Shown one piece after another: positions 39,901-46,287 of a DNA stretch of 46,287 bases. Location of the stretch: positions 1-46,287 of IMG/VR virus record IMGVR_UViG_3300015194_000003; one strand, 5' to 3'. Each line of letters starts with the position of its first letter. Positions within the stretch are counted from its first letter, which is position 1. The notes beneath the pieces are model-generated. The model did no database searches. It saw nothing but the letters and a program-made list of their open reading frames with translations, and had not been told where the DNA came from. The DNA comes from a virus. The position numbers and the translations under genes are program-made.

Positions 39901-42900
39901 ACCGAAGGTGACCAGGGGGCCTGGGACCTGCTCTGCGAGCAGTGCGGCAAGTTCCAGATCCGCCGCAACCGCAAGACCACCGCGCTGACCACCACCGCCT
40001 ATGGTCCGCACCAGACCGACGTGTACAAGGCAATGGATTTGGTCCGCCCGTACGCCATGTCGGTGTCCGTGGACGGCTGCGAGGGGACCATCCGGCGAAT
40101 CCTGACCACGGAGGGCTACCCGGCCAAGCAGGCCGAGCAGGCCTACGCCGTCGAGCGGGGCACATACGGAACGTCCTCGGTAGCCTGGGATACCAGCGCA
40201 AACCCGGCCATCCCCTTGGTCGCCTTCGGCGACGGGATGAAGGACGAACTGACCCTGCTGCACGAGTGCGCGCACATCCTGCGCAACGGCCCGTCTTTCG
40301 CGGTCGAGGACAAGGTCAACGGTGGTCACGACGGACGGTGGATGGCGACGTTCTCCGCCCTGGTGCAGAAGTACGCCACCCGGCATCTGCGCGACCAGTT
40401 CAACGAGGTGTTCGGTAACGGCACCGGCGGCCTGGACGCCAAGTGGGCCAAGACGGCCGGGCTGACCACGACGGCGATCGGCACCTACCAGACCAGCATC
40501 TACCAGGCCCAGGTCGAGATCCGCGTGGTCGCCAAGAAACTGTCCATGGACCAGGCCGGGGATCTGGCCCGGCGAGTGCTGGTCGAGGCAGGCTTCCCCG
40601 ACGCCGACGAGGCCTACGCCGTCTCGCACCCGCATGGGGGTGGCCGGTCCTCGGTGGCCTGGGGTCGCGACGAGGACCGGCCCGGCATCATCATTCCGTT
40701 GGTGGCCCTGGCCACCGACATGATGGACGAATTGACCGTGCTGCACGAGTGCGCGCACATCCTCTACAACGGGGTGGCGCTGCGCGGCATCCAGAGCACC
40801 GACGTCGCCGAGGGCGGGCACAACGGGGGATGGCTCAAGGTCTTCTACGACCTGGTGCAGAAGTACGCCACCGCCAGGATGCGCGAGAAGTTCAACCAGG
40901 TCTTCGGCAACCACTTCATCGGCGGCGTGGACAGCCGGTGGGCAGCCAAGACGGCCGGGCTCGGCGACGACCTGCTGTTCCGAGGCATCAATCGCACCGT
41001 GCCGGTCGAGGTGTGGGAGCAGATGCAGGCCGGGAGCGCCGACGCGCTGCTCGACTTCCTATCCTTGGGCCGGGGGTCCATCGGCAACGTCGACAGCATC
41101 GGACTGCACTGGACCCCGTCGCCCGCGCGCGCCGAGTTGTTCGCCCGCCCCAAGGCTCCGTTCTGGCAGGACGGCTGTCCCTGGGTCTCGATGATGCTGA
41201 CCGCCCGGGTGCCGCTAGACCAGCGCCTGGACCGCAGCGACCCCCGCTGGAGCACCTTCGTGCCCGACGCGCTGGAGTACGACGTCGAGGACGAGGTCGC
41301 CCTCGCACCGGGCACCTCGATCACCATGGTCAACGTGCATTACTGGGACGAGCGCGGCCAGCGCAAGGTGCTGCGCACCTCTCAGCAGGTCACCTCCGCT
41401 CGGGACTGGACCGAGTTCCCGGACCCGGCGGGCATGGTCATCCAGGGCGGCGGTGACGCGGTCCCCGGCGGCTACAACGGTTTCTTCGCCGTCTTCGACC
41501 GCGCGTCCGGCAAGCGGATGGGGTACATCGACTACCAGAGCGCCCGCGAGGACGGCGTGGTAGACGTGAAGATCGGCATGGTCGAGGTCGAGCCGGAGTA
41601 CCGGCGCAAGGGCATCGCCACGCTGCTGTTCAAGCGGCTCCAGCACGAGTTTCAGGGCGTCAAGATCGACCCCGGCTACACCACCGACGACGGCACCGGC
41701 TGGTGGCGCGCGGTCGCCAAGACGGCCGCTCGGGTGCGCGAGCACGTCACCATGGTGGACGGCGGCGTCCGCCACGATATGCACACCGTGCTGGCCCAGG
41801 TCGAGGGGGAGACCATCGGTTACCTGCTGTTCGCCGACTGGGGCCCGGGGCTGGTCACCGACGACGTGGACGGCAAGCACGTCGACGTGCCCGGCAACAC
41901 CCTGCCGGTGGACGGCGTCATCACGTCCGTCGGTGTGGATGAGGAATTCCGTCGCCAGGGCATCGCCACCGACATGCTGGCCTTCGCCCGCACGCTGCTG
42001 CCCTCCGTGCACCACAACACAGACCTGACCCACGACGGCCGAGCCTGGAGCCAGCACGTCGGGGCGCTGGTGGACACCGACTTCGAGGGCACGGTCGGCA
42101 GCCGCAACCACATCACCCGCACCTCGACCGGCACCGTGCCCACCTCCTCGGTCGCGCACCTCCTCGGTCGCGCGGGGGAGAAGCCGGGCGAGCACCGCAA
42201 CAAGACCGGCCCGGTCTGGGACGCCTTCCTGGCCGACATCAAGGCCAACGGCATCACCAGCCCGATCTTCATCACGGTCGACTACTACCAGGAGCCGAAT
42301 ATCTCCGAAGGCAACCACCGTCGCGACGCCGCCGTGGAACTGGGCCTGGCTGAGGTGCCCGTCGAGGTCCGCTACTACGGGCACGCCGAGCAGTTGGTCA
42401 CCCTCGGGGCAAAGACGGCTGCGATGCCTGCTGGGATCGAGTTCGTCCAGATGTCCTGGGGCGGGACCGATGGCGTGCACGCCTACATCCCGGGGCCTGG
42501 GGAGACGCCGGGCATCCAGTCCTACATCGGTGGGCACTCGACCGGGCTCGGGCACCTGTACTGGTACCCACGCGCCGGGGTGGACGACAACGACATCCCG
42601 CACCAGGCCTTCGAGATCTCGCTGGTCGACGTCAAGGCGCAGTACCGCCGTCAGGGCGTGGCCAAGGCCATGTTCGAGTTCGCGTTGACCATCGAGCCCC
42701 GGCTGCACCACTCCCCGGTGCGCTCGGACTCCGGGGACGCCTTCGCCCGGTCGATGGACCCCTCGCTCGCCCCGCGTGCGTACACCTACGAGTACGGCGT
42801 CTCCGACCCGGTGAAGGTCACCGCAGCAAACTGGACGCGCGGTTTCAACGGCGACGGCAAGACCCAGTACGAGTTCAACAAGCCCTACATCGGCATCGGG

Positions 42901-45270
42901 CTCGACGGCCCGATGGGGCTGATGTTCGGCGACAAGACCCGCGCGCAGGTGCCGTGGCAGGGCGACCTGGCCAAGTCGATCAAGGAGGCCGAGGCGCTCG
43001 CGCAGCGATTCTTCGGCGAGGACACTTGGCAGCAGTCGGTGAAGAACTCGGACAACGGCTACGTCCTGATCGTCGGGTCGAACGACACCTCCCGCACCAT
43101 CGCGGTGGGCAAGGTGCTCGGCCAGTGGGGTCCGCCGGTGGAGATCCGGGGATCCCACAAGGAGGTCTGGCCCGGCTTCATGGATAAGATCCGGCGCGAC
43201 CCCAAGGGTGCCTGGACCGAGTTCTGCCAGGTGATCGCCGACTCCCAGCCGCCCGGCTTCGACACACACCCAGACCTCGGCTCCCAGCCGGAGAAGAAGG
43301 TACTGATCTACCGTGGCATCACGCTGATGCCCGGCGACAACCCGGCCACCGCCGTCAACACCGGCCGGGGCGGGTCCGGCATGGGTTCGTCCTGGACGCT
43401 GTCCCTGGACGCGGCCCAGTCCATCGCCGAGCGCGGCGGGGCGGGCTTCGGCAACGACAACGGCCGCCGAGGCCAGCGCACCTTGATGAAGGCCATCCCG
43501 GGCAGATCCAACCCGAGTGTCCCAGTGGTCATCCGCGCCGAGGTGGACCTCAACGCCCCCGGCATCTCGCTCTACACCGACGGCCGGATGTACTACGCCT
43601 CCGAGCAGGAGGTCAACGTCGATGCGGGCACCACGATCAAGGTGACCGGATACGCCGTGGCCGAGATCGTGCCGGAGTCCAAGGCCGACCAGGCCAAGGC
43701 GCTGGAGGTCGCCAAGGTGACCCCCTACGAGGACGGCGCCTCGTACTGGGCCTCCTACCGCTGGGGCTCGTTCTCCGGCGGCGGACGTCGGCAGGCCAAG
43801 ACGGCCAGCGCGGGCCAGTATGTGCGCGGCTTTCCTGGACGGCTGAACCCCGGGGAGGCAGTCAAGTTCCTCGCGATGATGAACTCCGGCGACCTGCGCG
43901 GTGCGGGCATGATGCTGGCCAAGTTGTTCGAGCAGGCCCGCGACCAGCCCGGCGGTTGGTCGCGGGGAGGGATGGGGCATTGGTGGGCCCCGATGTCCAC
44001 CGCCTACCAGGTGGAGGGCTTCGGCGGCGAGGGCACCCTCGGCATCCAGAAGGACGATACCTTCGGCGGGGAGACCTACCTCGGGCTCGACCTCGGGATG
44101 CTGTGGACCGGCACGCCGCAGGGGCCACCCGATTTCCAGGACACCTCATTCCCGTCCGGCACCGAGTTCGTGATGGACCAGGTCCGGGTCTGGTGCTGGG
44201 ACAAGCCAGCCTGGGGGTACACGACCCGCACCTCGGGCAAGTGGCTCACCCTGCCTCTCGGTGGGCTGCGCGTGAAGGCCGCCGAGACCGATTACAGCCG
44301 CCGCCACCAGCCGCAGGCCCCCGAGGACGAGGACTCTGAGCCGATCTGGGACATGGGCGCCGTGATGTACCCCAAGGACGTCTACGACCGCCCTGGGCTC
44401 TACCCCGACGGCAACGACCGGGAGTTGCAGGCCACCCTGCGCGCGGTGCGCGGCAAGCCGGACGCCACGCTCATGATCTACCGCGCGGTGCCCATGAGCG
44501 CCACCGTGATCGAGCACGGCAACTGGGTCACCATCTCTCGGGCCTACGCGCAGCGGCACGGCGAGGCGGGCAATGCCGGACCTTCCTGGCACATCATCGA
44601 GACTCGGGTGAAGGCATCCGACGTCTACGTCGGGGACGGCAACTCCCTCGCAGAGTGGGGATACTGGGGGCCTTCGATCACCGTGCGTACGGCGTCGAAG
44701 CGAACGGACATCGTCGTGCAGGCGACCGAGCGCGATACCGGGGTCATGATTTGTCTGACACCGCCGAAGTCGGTCAGCACCCTGCTGGTGAACCAGAAGA
44801 CCACCACCGAGGCCCTGGACGAGCAGCACATCACGCTGCTGTACCTGGGCACCACCGATGAGGTGGACCACGACGCCCTGATCAAGGGGGTCGAGGACTG
44901 GGCATCCACGGCCGGAGTGATCGCTGGGTCCCTCACCGGCTACGGCACCTTCGAGAACCCTGACGAGAACGTCCTGTACGCGGCGTGGGACCTGACCGGG
45001 GGCAAGGAATGGCGCACCTCCCTGGTGGACGCCCTGCGCGCGGTCGGGGTGGAGAGGGAGTCGGACTACGGCGAGTGGGTCGCGCACCAGACCCTTGCCT
45101 ACGCCGATGATCCCTTCACCCGACTCCCGACCCTGCCCAAGGGCCTGCCGGACGAGGTCGTGTTCGGGTCGGTCTCGGTCGCCTTCGGCCCGGACTGGAC
45201 CACGTACTCGCTAAAAAGCGGTCATACCTCACGGACGGCTCATCTTGTCAAGGGCCAATATCCCGCCTAA
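36994..45270 (+). CDS. giant 2758-residue polyvalent protein (GNAT, ADP-ribosyltransferase, peptidase, ParB-like and 2H domains)
   Basis: ATG 36994, with GAAGAAG upstream. Approximate domain order: GNAT-like around residues 190-290 (RRLGIA) and 290-390 (RRRGLA); Arr-like ADP-ribosyltransferase 402-500; a possible second ART 612-770; zinc ribbon 949-985; two HECAH peptidase-like repeats 1003-1312; ART-like 1320-1465 (LFRGIN); GNAT-like 1470-1575 (RRKGIA) and 1575-1690 (RRQGIA); ParB-like 1700-1800; GNAT-like 1808-1925 (RRQGVA); ART with YRG...SSWTLS...EQE 2100-2260; another ART-like 2425-2565 (IYRAVP, GNWVTISR); 2H phosphoesterase 2570-2740. Short AKTA linkers separate many units. This matches 'polyvalent proteins' of phages, which are packaged and injected with the DNA. 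Processing into parts is inferred. Confidence 0.82.
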   Translation: MTTLRATKHIASLPGLHLHLLPEDDAEALAHLLRVHKPSRTASAADDADPFNRAALHAVASDGGFTVHDHMGDGPTSGYMVSLSKTSEKSIPLANLAAADITAYRTRYATALKRADCYLGAWVFEGNVYLDVSQHVGDRTHAIDLAHQRDQLGIFDLGSMSTIDTQIKSTAGRKIATITGRGAAWSQHTAGAKGEVFVAADGQSFDLVRTLGERLVQATVDGIEAGFLGWTQHGTVGMVMVHDPYRRLGIASALLAFARRVSGESIEHSESFTPDGEAWSQHVAGANGSLPMDLRLEVKPNRRGVLAWLPGAQIKEITDYGAAPTEDIMVGELNWTDDGMISWVVVYYEEFRRRGLADAMWGLAKATDPRVHHSQARSESGDAWARSTGDRLPRLNNTAALSTVYFHASPTAMPVGTVMHPDPDKRFPQADPHQVYFTPDPWVALLHHGGITAYIDGRTHLYKVEPLGEIEDDPEAVVAGKRGQSFMASGARILAELTGDAGTALLMKTSLRSMAVSWRDRGAQPTGVDAFISPDTGRSRGNLYSVWLYGSMEARFPRLKQAREYVEAIYGPLTWEKVKGDQMPHYDQVWGQTTEFNDSSYFMVVRHLPRLGAQASLKVAVETGVWYHTGDPSRWQQGQYSHLGTMNSVLDRRMKYPTRGVWKITINPRHPLNTPATPLEDFEANILGEWMVMSHGSGEAPGDKVQGLRYDGDVKDVIAKTGWTPATDAIYYSNFVEGKGDVSVMVLASAVVAKKEMIGDQEPLWGSTDQFGFAAAKTASTPGSLIARGLTMEVDQHWLALKAEAGTLTAQDILAALHFIDGRVGEWWGIVGSFDDLDGWKNDWGHVEDDETVKTLLAEYDDYPNIHGTMGIVLVAKRPIFNGKPWDPDDVDDDARGYEIHPLMGNSGLPTSARDVDLVEIHYNAGWGWKTLPATGMRAKAAKGDGMDTCKFCGSNDLWGNHFDADGNGTEGDQGAWDLLCEQCGKFQIRRNRKTTALTTTAYGPHQTDVYKAMDLVRPYAMSVSVDGCEGTIRRILTTEGYPAKQAEQAYAVERGTYGTSSVAWDTSANPAIPLVAFGDGMKDELTLLHECAHILRNGPSFAVEDKVNGGHDGRWMATFSALVQKYATRHLRDQFNEVFGNGTGGLDAKWAKTAGLTTTAIGTYQTSIYQAQVEIRVVAKKLSMDQAGDLARRVLVEAGFPDADEAYAVSHPHGGGRSSVAWGRDEDRPGIIIPLVALATDMMDELTVLHECAHILYNGVALRGIQSTDVAEGGHNGGWLKVFYDLVQKYATARMREKFNQVFGNHFIGGVDSRWAAKTAGLGDDLLFRGINRTVPVEVWEQMQAGSADALLDFLSLGRGSIGNVDSIGLHWTPSPARAELFARPKAPFWQDGCPWVSMMLTARVPLDQRLDRSDPRWSTFVPDALEYDVEDEVALAPGTSITMVNVHYWDERGQRKVLRTSQQVTSARDWTEFPDPAGMVIQGGGDAVPGGYNGFFAVFDRASGKRMGYIDYQSAREDGVVDVKIGMVEVEPEYRRKGIATLLFKRLQHEFQGVKIDPGYTTDDGTGWWRAVAKTAARVREHVTMVDGGVRHDMHTVLAQVEGETIGYLLFADWGPGLVTDDVDGKHVDVPGNTLPVDGVITSVGVDEEFRRQGIATDMLAFARTLLPSVHHNTDLTHDGRAWSQHVGALVDTDFEGTVGSRNHITRTSTGTVPTSSVAHLLGRAGEKPGEHRNKTGPVWDAFLADIKANGITSPIFITVDYYQEPNISEGNHRRDAAVELGLAEVPVEVRYYGHAEQLVTLGAKTAAMPAGIEFVQMSWGGTDGVHAYIPGPGETPGIQSYIGGHSTGLGHLYWYPRAGVDDNDIPHQAFEISLVDVKAQYRRQGVAKAMFEFALTIEPRLHHSPVRSDSGDAFARSMDPSLAPRAYTYEYGVSDPVKVTAANWTRGFNGDGKTQYEFNKPYIGIGLDGPMGLMFGDKTRAQVPWQGDLAKSIKEAEALAQRFFGEDTWQQSVKNSDNGYVLIVGSNDTSRTIAVGKVLGQWGPPVEIRGSHKEVWPGFMDKIRRDPKGAWTEFCQVIADSQPPGFDTHPDLGSQPEKKVLIYRGITLMPGDNPATAVNTGRGGSGMGSSWTLSLDAAQSIAERGGAGFGNDNGRRGQRTLMKAIPGRSNPSVPVVIRAEVDLNAPGISLYTDGRMYYASEQEVNVDAGTTIKVTGYAVAEIVPESKADQAKALEVAKVTPYEDGASYWASYRWGSFSGGGRRQAKTASAGQYVRGFPGRLNPGEAVKFLAMMNSGDLRGAGMMLAKLFEQARDQPGGWSRGGMGHWWAPMSTAYQVEGFGGEGTLGIQKDDTFGGETYLGLDLGMLWTGTPQGPPDFQDTSFPSGTEFVMDQVRVWCWDKPAWGYTTRTSGKWLTLPLGGLRVKAAETDYSRRHQPQAPEDEDSEPIWDMGAVMYPKDVYDRPGLYPDGNDRELQATLRAVRGKPDATLMIYRAVPMSATVIEHGNWVTISRAYAQRHGEAGNAGPSWHIIETRVKASDVYVGDGNSLAEWGYWGPSITVRTASKRTDIVVQATERDTGVMICLTPPKSVSTLLVNQKTTTEALDEQHITLLYLGTTDEVDHDALIKGVEDWASTAGVIAGSLTGYGTFENPDENVLYAAWDLTGGKEWRTSLVDALRAVGVERESDYGEWVAHQTLAYADDPFTRLPTLPKGLPDEVVFGSVSVAFGPDWTTYSLKSGHTSRTAHLVKGQYPA
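38200..38490 (+). other. Arr-like ADP-ribosyltransferase domain
   Basis: Within the giant protein: YFHASPTAMPVGTV, then QVYFTPDPWVALLHHGG and YKVEPLGEIEDDPEAV followed by an alanine-rich ARIL. This is the pattern of rifampin ADP-ribosyltransferase (Arr), which transfers ADP-ribose from NAD+. Rifampin is not the likely target here. Confidence 0.65.
40000..40935 (+). other. tandem pair of HExxH metallopeptidase-like domains
   Basis: Two related ~150-residue units: TTTAYGPHQTDVYK...LLHECAHIL...GGHDGRW and TTTAIGTYQTSIYQ...VLHECAHIL...GGHNGGW. HECAH (His at about 1090 and 1251) fits the zinc-peptidase HExxH motif, with GGHxGxW offering a third ligand. They are diverged duplicates. Confidence 0.65.
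42090..42400 (+). other. ParB/sulfiredoxin-like domain in the giant protein
   Basis: FLADIKANGITSPIFI, then ISEGNHRRDAAVELG and VPVEVRYY match the ParB N-terminal layout, where GxHR binds nucleotide. It follows a GNAT unit and precedes AKTA. Confidence 0.65.
44690..45225 (+). other. 2H (LigT/RNA-ligase-like) phosphoesterase domain at the C-terminus
   Basis: Two HxTL motifs, HITLLYLG (His2612) and HQTLAY (His2698), 86 residues apart, mark a 2H phosphoesterase. The family opens cyclic phosphates of RNA or cyclic nucleotides. It is followed by only ~60 residues to the end. Confidence 0.75.
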
Positions 45271-45386
45271 CCTCTACTCACGAAGTCTTGACCGCTGCAA
45301 CCTGCGCCGCTGCTAGATCTTGGCGGAGACGGCAGCACACGCACCTCGCGCAAACCTGGGGCGTAGCGGTCGAGGACCTCGACGTA

Positions 45387-45428
45387 TCGGCCGCCTTGTC
45401 CCGCTCCTCAGACGGACAAGGCGGCCGA
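45387..45428 (+). terminator. perfect 15-bp hairpin after the giant gene
   Basis: TCGGCCGCCTTGTCC (45387-45401) pairs exactly with 45414-45428 across a 12-nt loop. No U-run. It is 116 bases past the stop, in a gene-free gap (45271-45506). Confidence 0.75.
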
Positions 45429-45443
45429 AGGCGTCTCTGGGCA

Positions 45444-45483
45444 CTCTAGGTAACCTTGAGGTAAGGTCGAGCCTATAGGTAAG
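45444..45483. promoter_or_regulatory. three AGGTAA direct repeats (candidate operator)
   Basis: CTCTAGGTAAC (45444-45454), TTGAGGTAAGG (45456-45466) and CTATAGGTAAG (45473-45483) share AGGTAA, just before the small-gene operon. The third copy equals the start of the motif at 46211. Confidence 0.5.
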
Positions 45484-45506
45484 CCTGAGAAGATTGAGGT
45501 GCCCCG

Positions 45507-45683
45507 ATGAGTCCCACCCGCGTGCGTCAACCGCTGTGCGTGACGTGCTCCCACCCCCGTTCATTCCACGGCGACGGCGGCCCGTGCCAAGCGCTGGGCT
45601 GCGTCGACTGCCCTGGGTATCTGTCCCCGTTCGCCCCGGTGGACCCCTCTGCGGAGAGCACGGTGAACAGCGATGCCCAGTAG
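45507..45683 (+). CDS. 58-residue Cys/His zinc-finger-like protein
   Basis: ATG 45507, preceded by GATTGAGGT (weak site). CVTCSHPRSFHGD (near 11) then CQALGCVDCPGY (near 27) provide Cys and His ligands for one or two zinc ions. This compact C..CxH....H..C....C..C pattern recurs in small actinophage proteins and suggests nucleic-acid binding. The stop overlaps the next gene by 11 bases. Confidence 0.6.
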   Translation: MSPTRVRQPLCVTCSHPRSFHGDGGPCQALGCVDCPGYLSPFAPVDPSAESTVNSDAQ

Positions 45684-45906
45684 CAGCGCACGGGTGCTGT
45701 TCGCCGAGAAGCGTGAGGCCCGCACCCTCCAGGCCAGGGCCACCGACGCCGGGCTGAACGTGGACGCCCGCGAGATTGGCGGCGGCGTGCCGCGACCGTC
45801 CGAGGTCAAGGTCTACGGCCGCCACAGCGCCGGGGTGTCCATCACGGGGCTGTGCGAGGGCCTGGACGCCCAGATCACCGACTTGGTCACCGACCCCAAT
45901 GACTGA
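45673..45906 (+). CDS. small hypothetical protein
   Basis: 77 residues from ATG 45673, inside the end of the zinc-finger-like gene. Mixed polar and Arg-rich (RVLFAEKREARTLQARAT), then a short beta-like part (EVKVYGRHSAGVSITG). No family recognised. The end overlaps the next ATG by 8 bases. Confidence 0.5.
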   Translation: MPSSSARVLFAEKREARTLQARATDAGLNVDAREIGGGVPRPSEVKVYGRHSAGVSITGLCEGLDAQITDLVTDPND

Positions 45907-46216
45907 CCTCACCGAGGCACCGCAGGAGTACCGCACCGAGTTGCACTACGTCCAGGTCGCCGGGCTGCTGCTGGCCGGGGGCGTGCAGGCACGGGTGATC
46001 CATGGCGGTGCGTTCACCGGGATCGAGGTCCGCCAGGACGCGCAGCGGATCGCCTGGGGCAACAGCACCGAGGTGTGGGGCTGGACCAGCGTCGACAGCG
46101 ACTCCGGGTCGGTGCACGTCGGGCGGTCCCTGATCTGCGCCAGCGCCAGCCCCGAAGACGTCGCCCTGGCGATCGCCACCGCCTACGACCGGCCCGAGGA
46201 CGGCCCTTCGCTATAG
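45899..46216 (+). CDS. small hypothetical protein, beta-rich
   Basis: 105 residues from ATG 45899. Alternating strands (LHYVQVAGLLLAGG, ARVIHGGAFTGIEV, SVHVGRSLICAS) with a helix at the end (EDVALAIATAYDR). No motif recognised. The stop TAG (46214-46216) lies within the CTATAGG motif. Confidence 0.5.
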   Translation: MTDLTEAPQEYRTELHYVQVAGLLLAGGVQARVIHGGAFTGIEVRQDAQRIAWGNSTEVWGWTSVDSDSGSVHVGRSLICASASPEDVALAIATAYDRPEDGPSL

Positions 46217-46251
46217 GTAAAGTTGACAACATGGTGGGTGGTATCCATCCT
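46211..46251 (+). promoter_or_regulatory. CTATAGG / TTGACA site, candidate promoter
   Basis: CTATAGGTAAAGTTGACA (46211-46228), then CATCCT (46246-46251) 17 nt beyond TTGACA. A frame from ATG 46231 runs off the window end, but it begins 3 bases after TTGACA, so it is not clearly a gene. Confidence 0.45.
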
Positions 46252-46287
46252 GGTGCCACCCGGATCCGCCGGTCCGCTGGAAGGCAC

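Noticed and set aside
41215-43980. 921-residue open frame on the minus strand
   Set aside because: It is the shadow of the giant plus-strand gene: its composition is Gly/Val/His/Leu repeats expected from the complement of high-GC3 codons, and it has no motif or ribosome site.
46231-46287. start of a new gene at ATG 46231
   Set aside because: It begins three bases after TTGACA, without a ribosome site; only 19 codons are visible, so it cannot be supported.

Overview
The window is a strongly G+C-rich piece of DNA with closely packed genes. Many neighbours share ATGA, GTGA or TGATG stop/start overlaps. It reads as part of a large tailed phage (or prophage) of an actinobacterium: a tail-fibre-like protein, a complete phage-type replisome, a terminase large subunit, two DNA methyltransferases and several mobile coding elements (three inteins, a GIY-YIG gene and an HNH gene). 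No tRNA, rRNA, CRISPR array, integrase or portal gene was recognised. The window starts inside one gene and probably ends inside or just before another.

Layout. 1-705: end of a gene, then a receptor-binding-type tail protein. 724-2820: three leftward genes (Cys/His protein, winged-helix-like protein, GIY-YIG nuclease). 3046-4409: a chain of very small rightward genes. 4487-10013: XPD/DinG-type helicase, unknown proteins, a MazG-like protein and a 5'-3' exonuclease. 10014-10233: a non-coding gap with a DnaA-box-like site, a promoter-like site and a leader hairpin. 10234-16577: helicase loader, DnaB-type helicase, primase, and a J-domain protein fused in frame to an ssDNA-binding-like protein. 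16666-27150: DnaE polymerase with an HNH intein, RecA, a DNA methyltransferase with an antisense HNH gene inside it, three nuclease-like genes (PD-(D/E)XK-like, Cas4/RecB-like, RuvC-like) and a conserved unknown. 27340-33850: sigma-region-4-like protein, a small protein holding a LAGLIDADG intein, a possible small terminase, a DUF932-like protein, an unknown, and the large terminase with a mini-intein and a perfect 96-bp tandem duplication. 33994-45270: GHKL ATPase, Dam-type methylase and a 2758-residue multidomain protein. 45507-46216: three small genes.

How it fits together. The loader, DnaB, primase, SSB-like protein, DnaE and exonuclease form a largely self-sufficient replication fork. 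RecA, Cas4-like, RuvC-like and the Hjc-like protein supply recombination and resolution. The methyltransferases would modify phage DNA. The most unusual gene is the giant polyvalent protein at 36994-45270. It carries five GNAT acetyltransferase-like repeats, an Arr-like and several other ADP-ribosyltransferase-like domains, twin HExxH peptidase-like domains, a ParB-like domain and a C-terminal 2H phosphoesterase, separated by recurring AKTA linkers. This looks like an anti-host or anti-defence multi-effector. All functions are assigned by reading motifs; no database search was possible.
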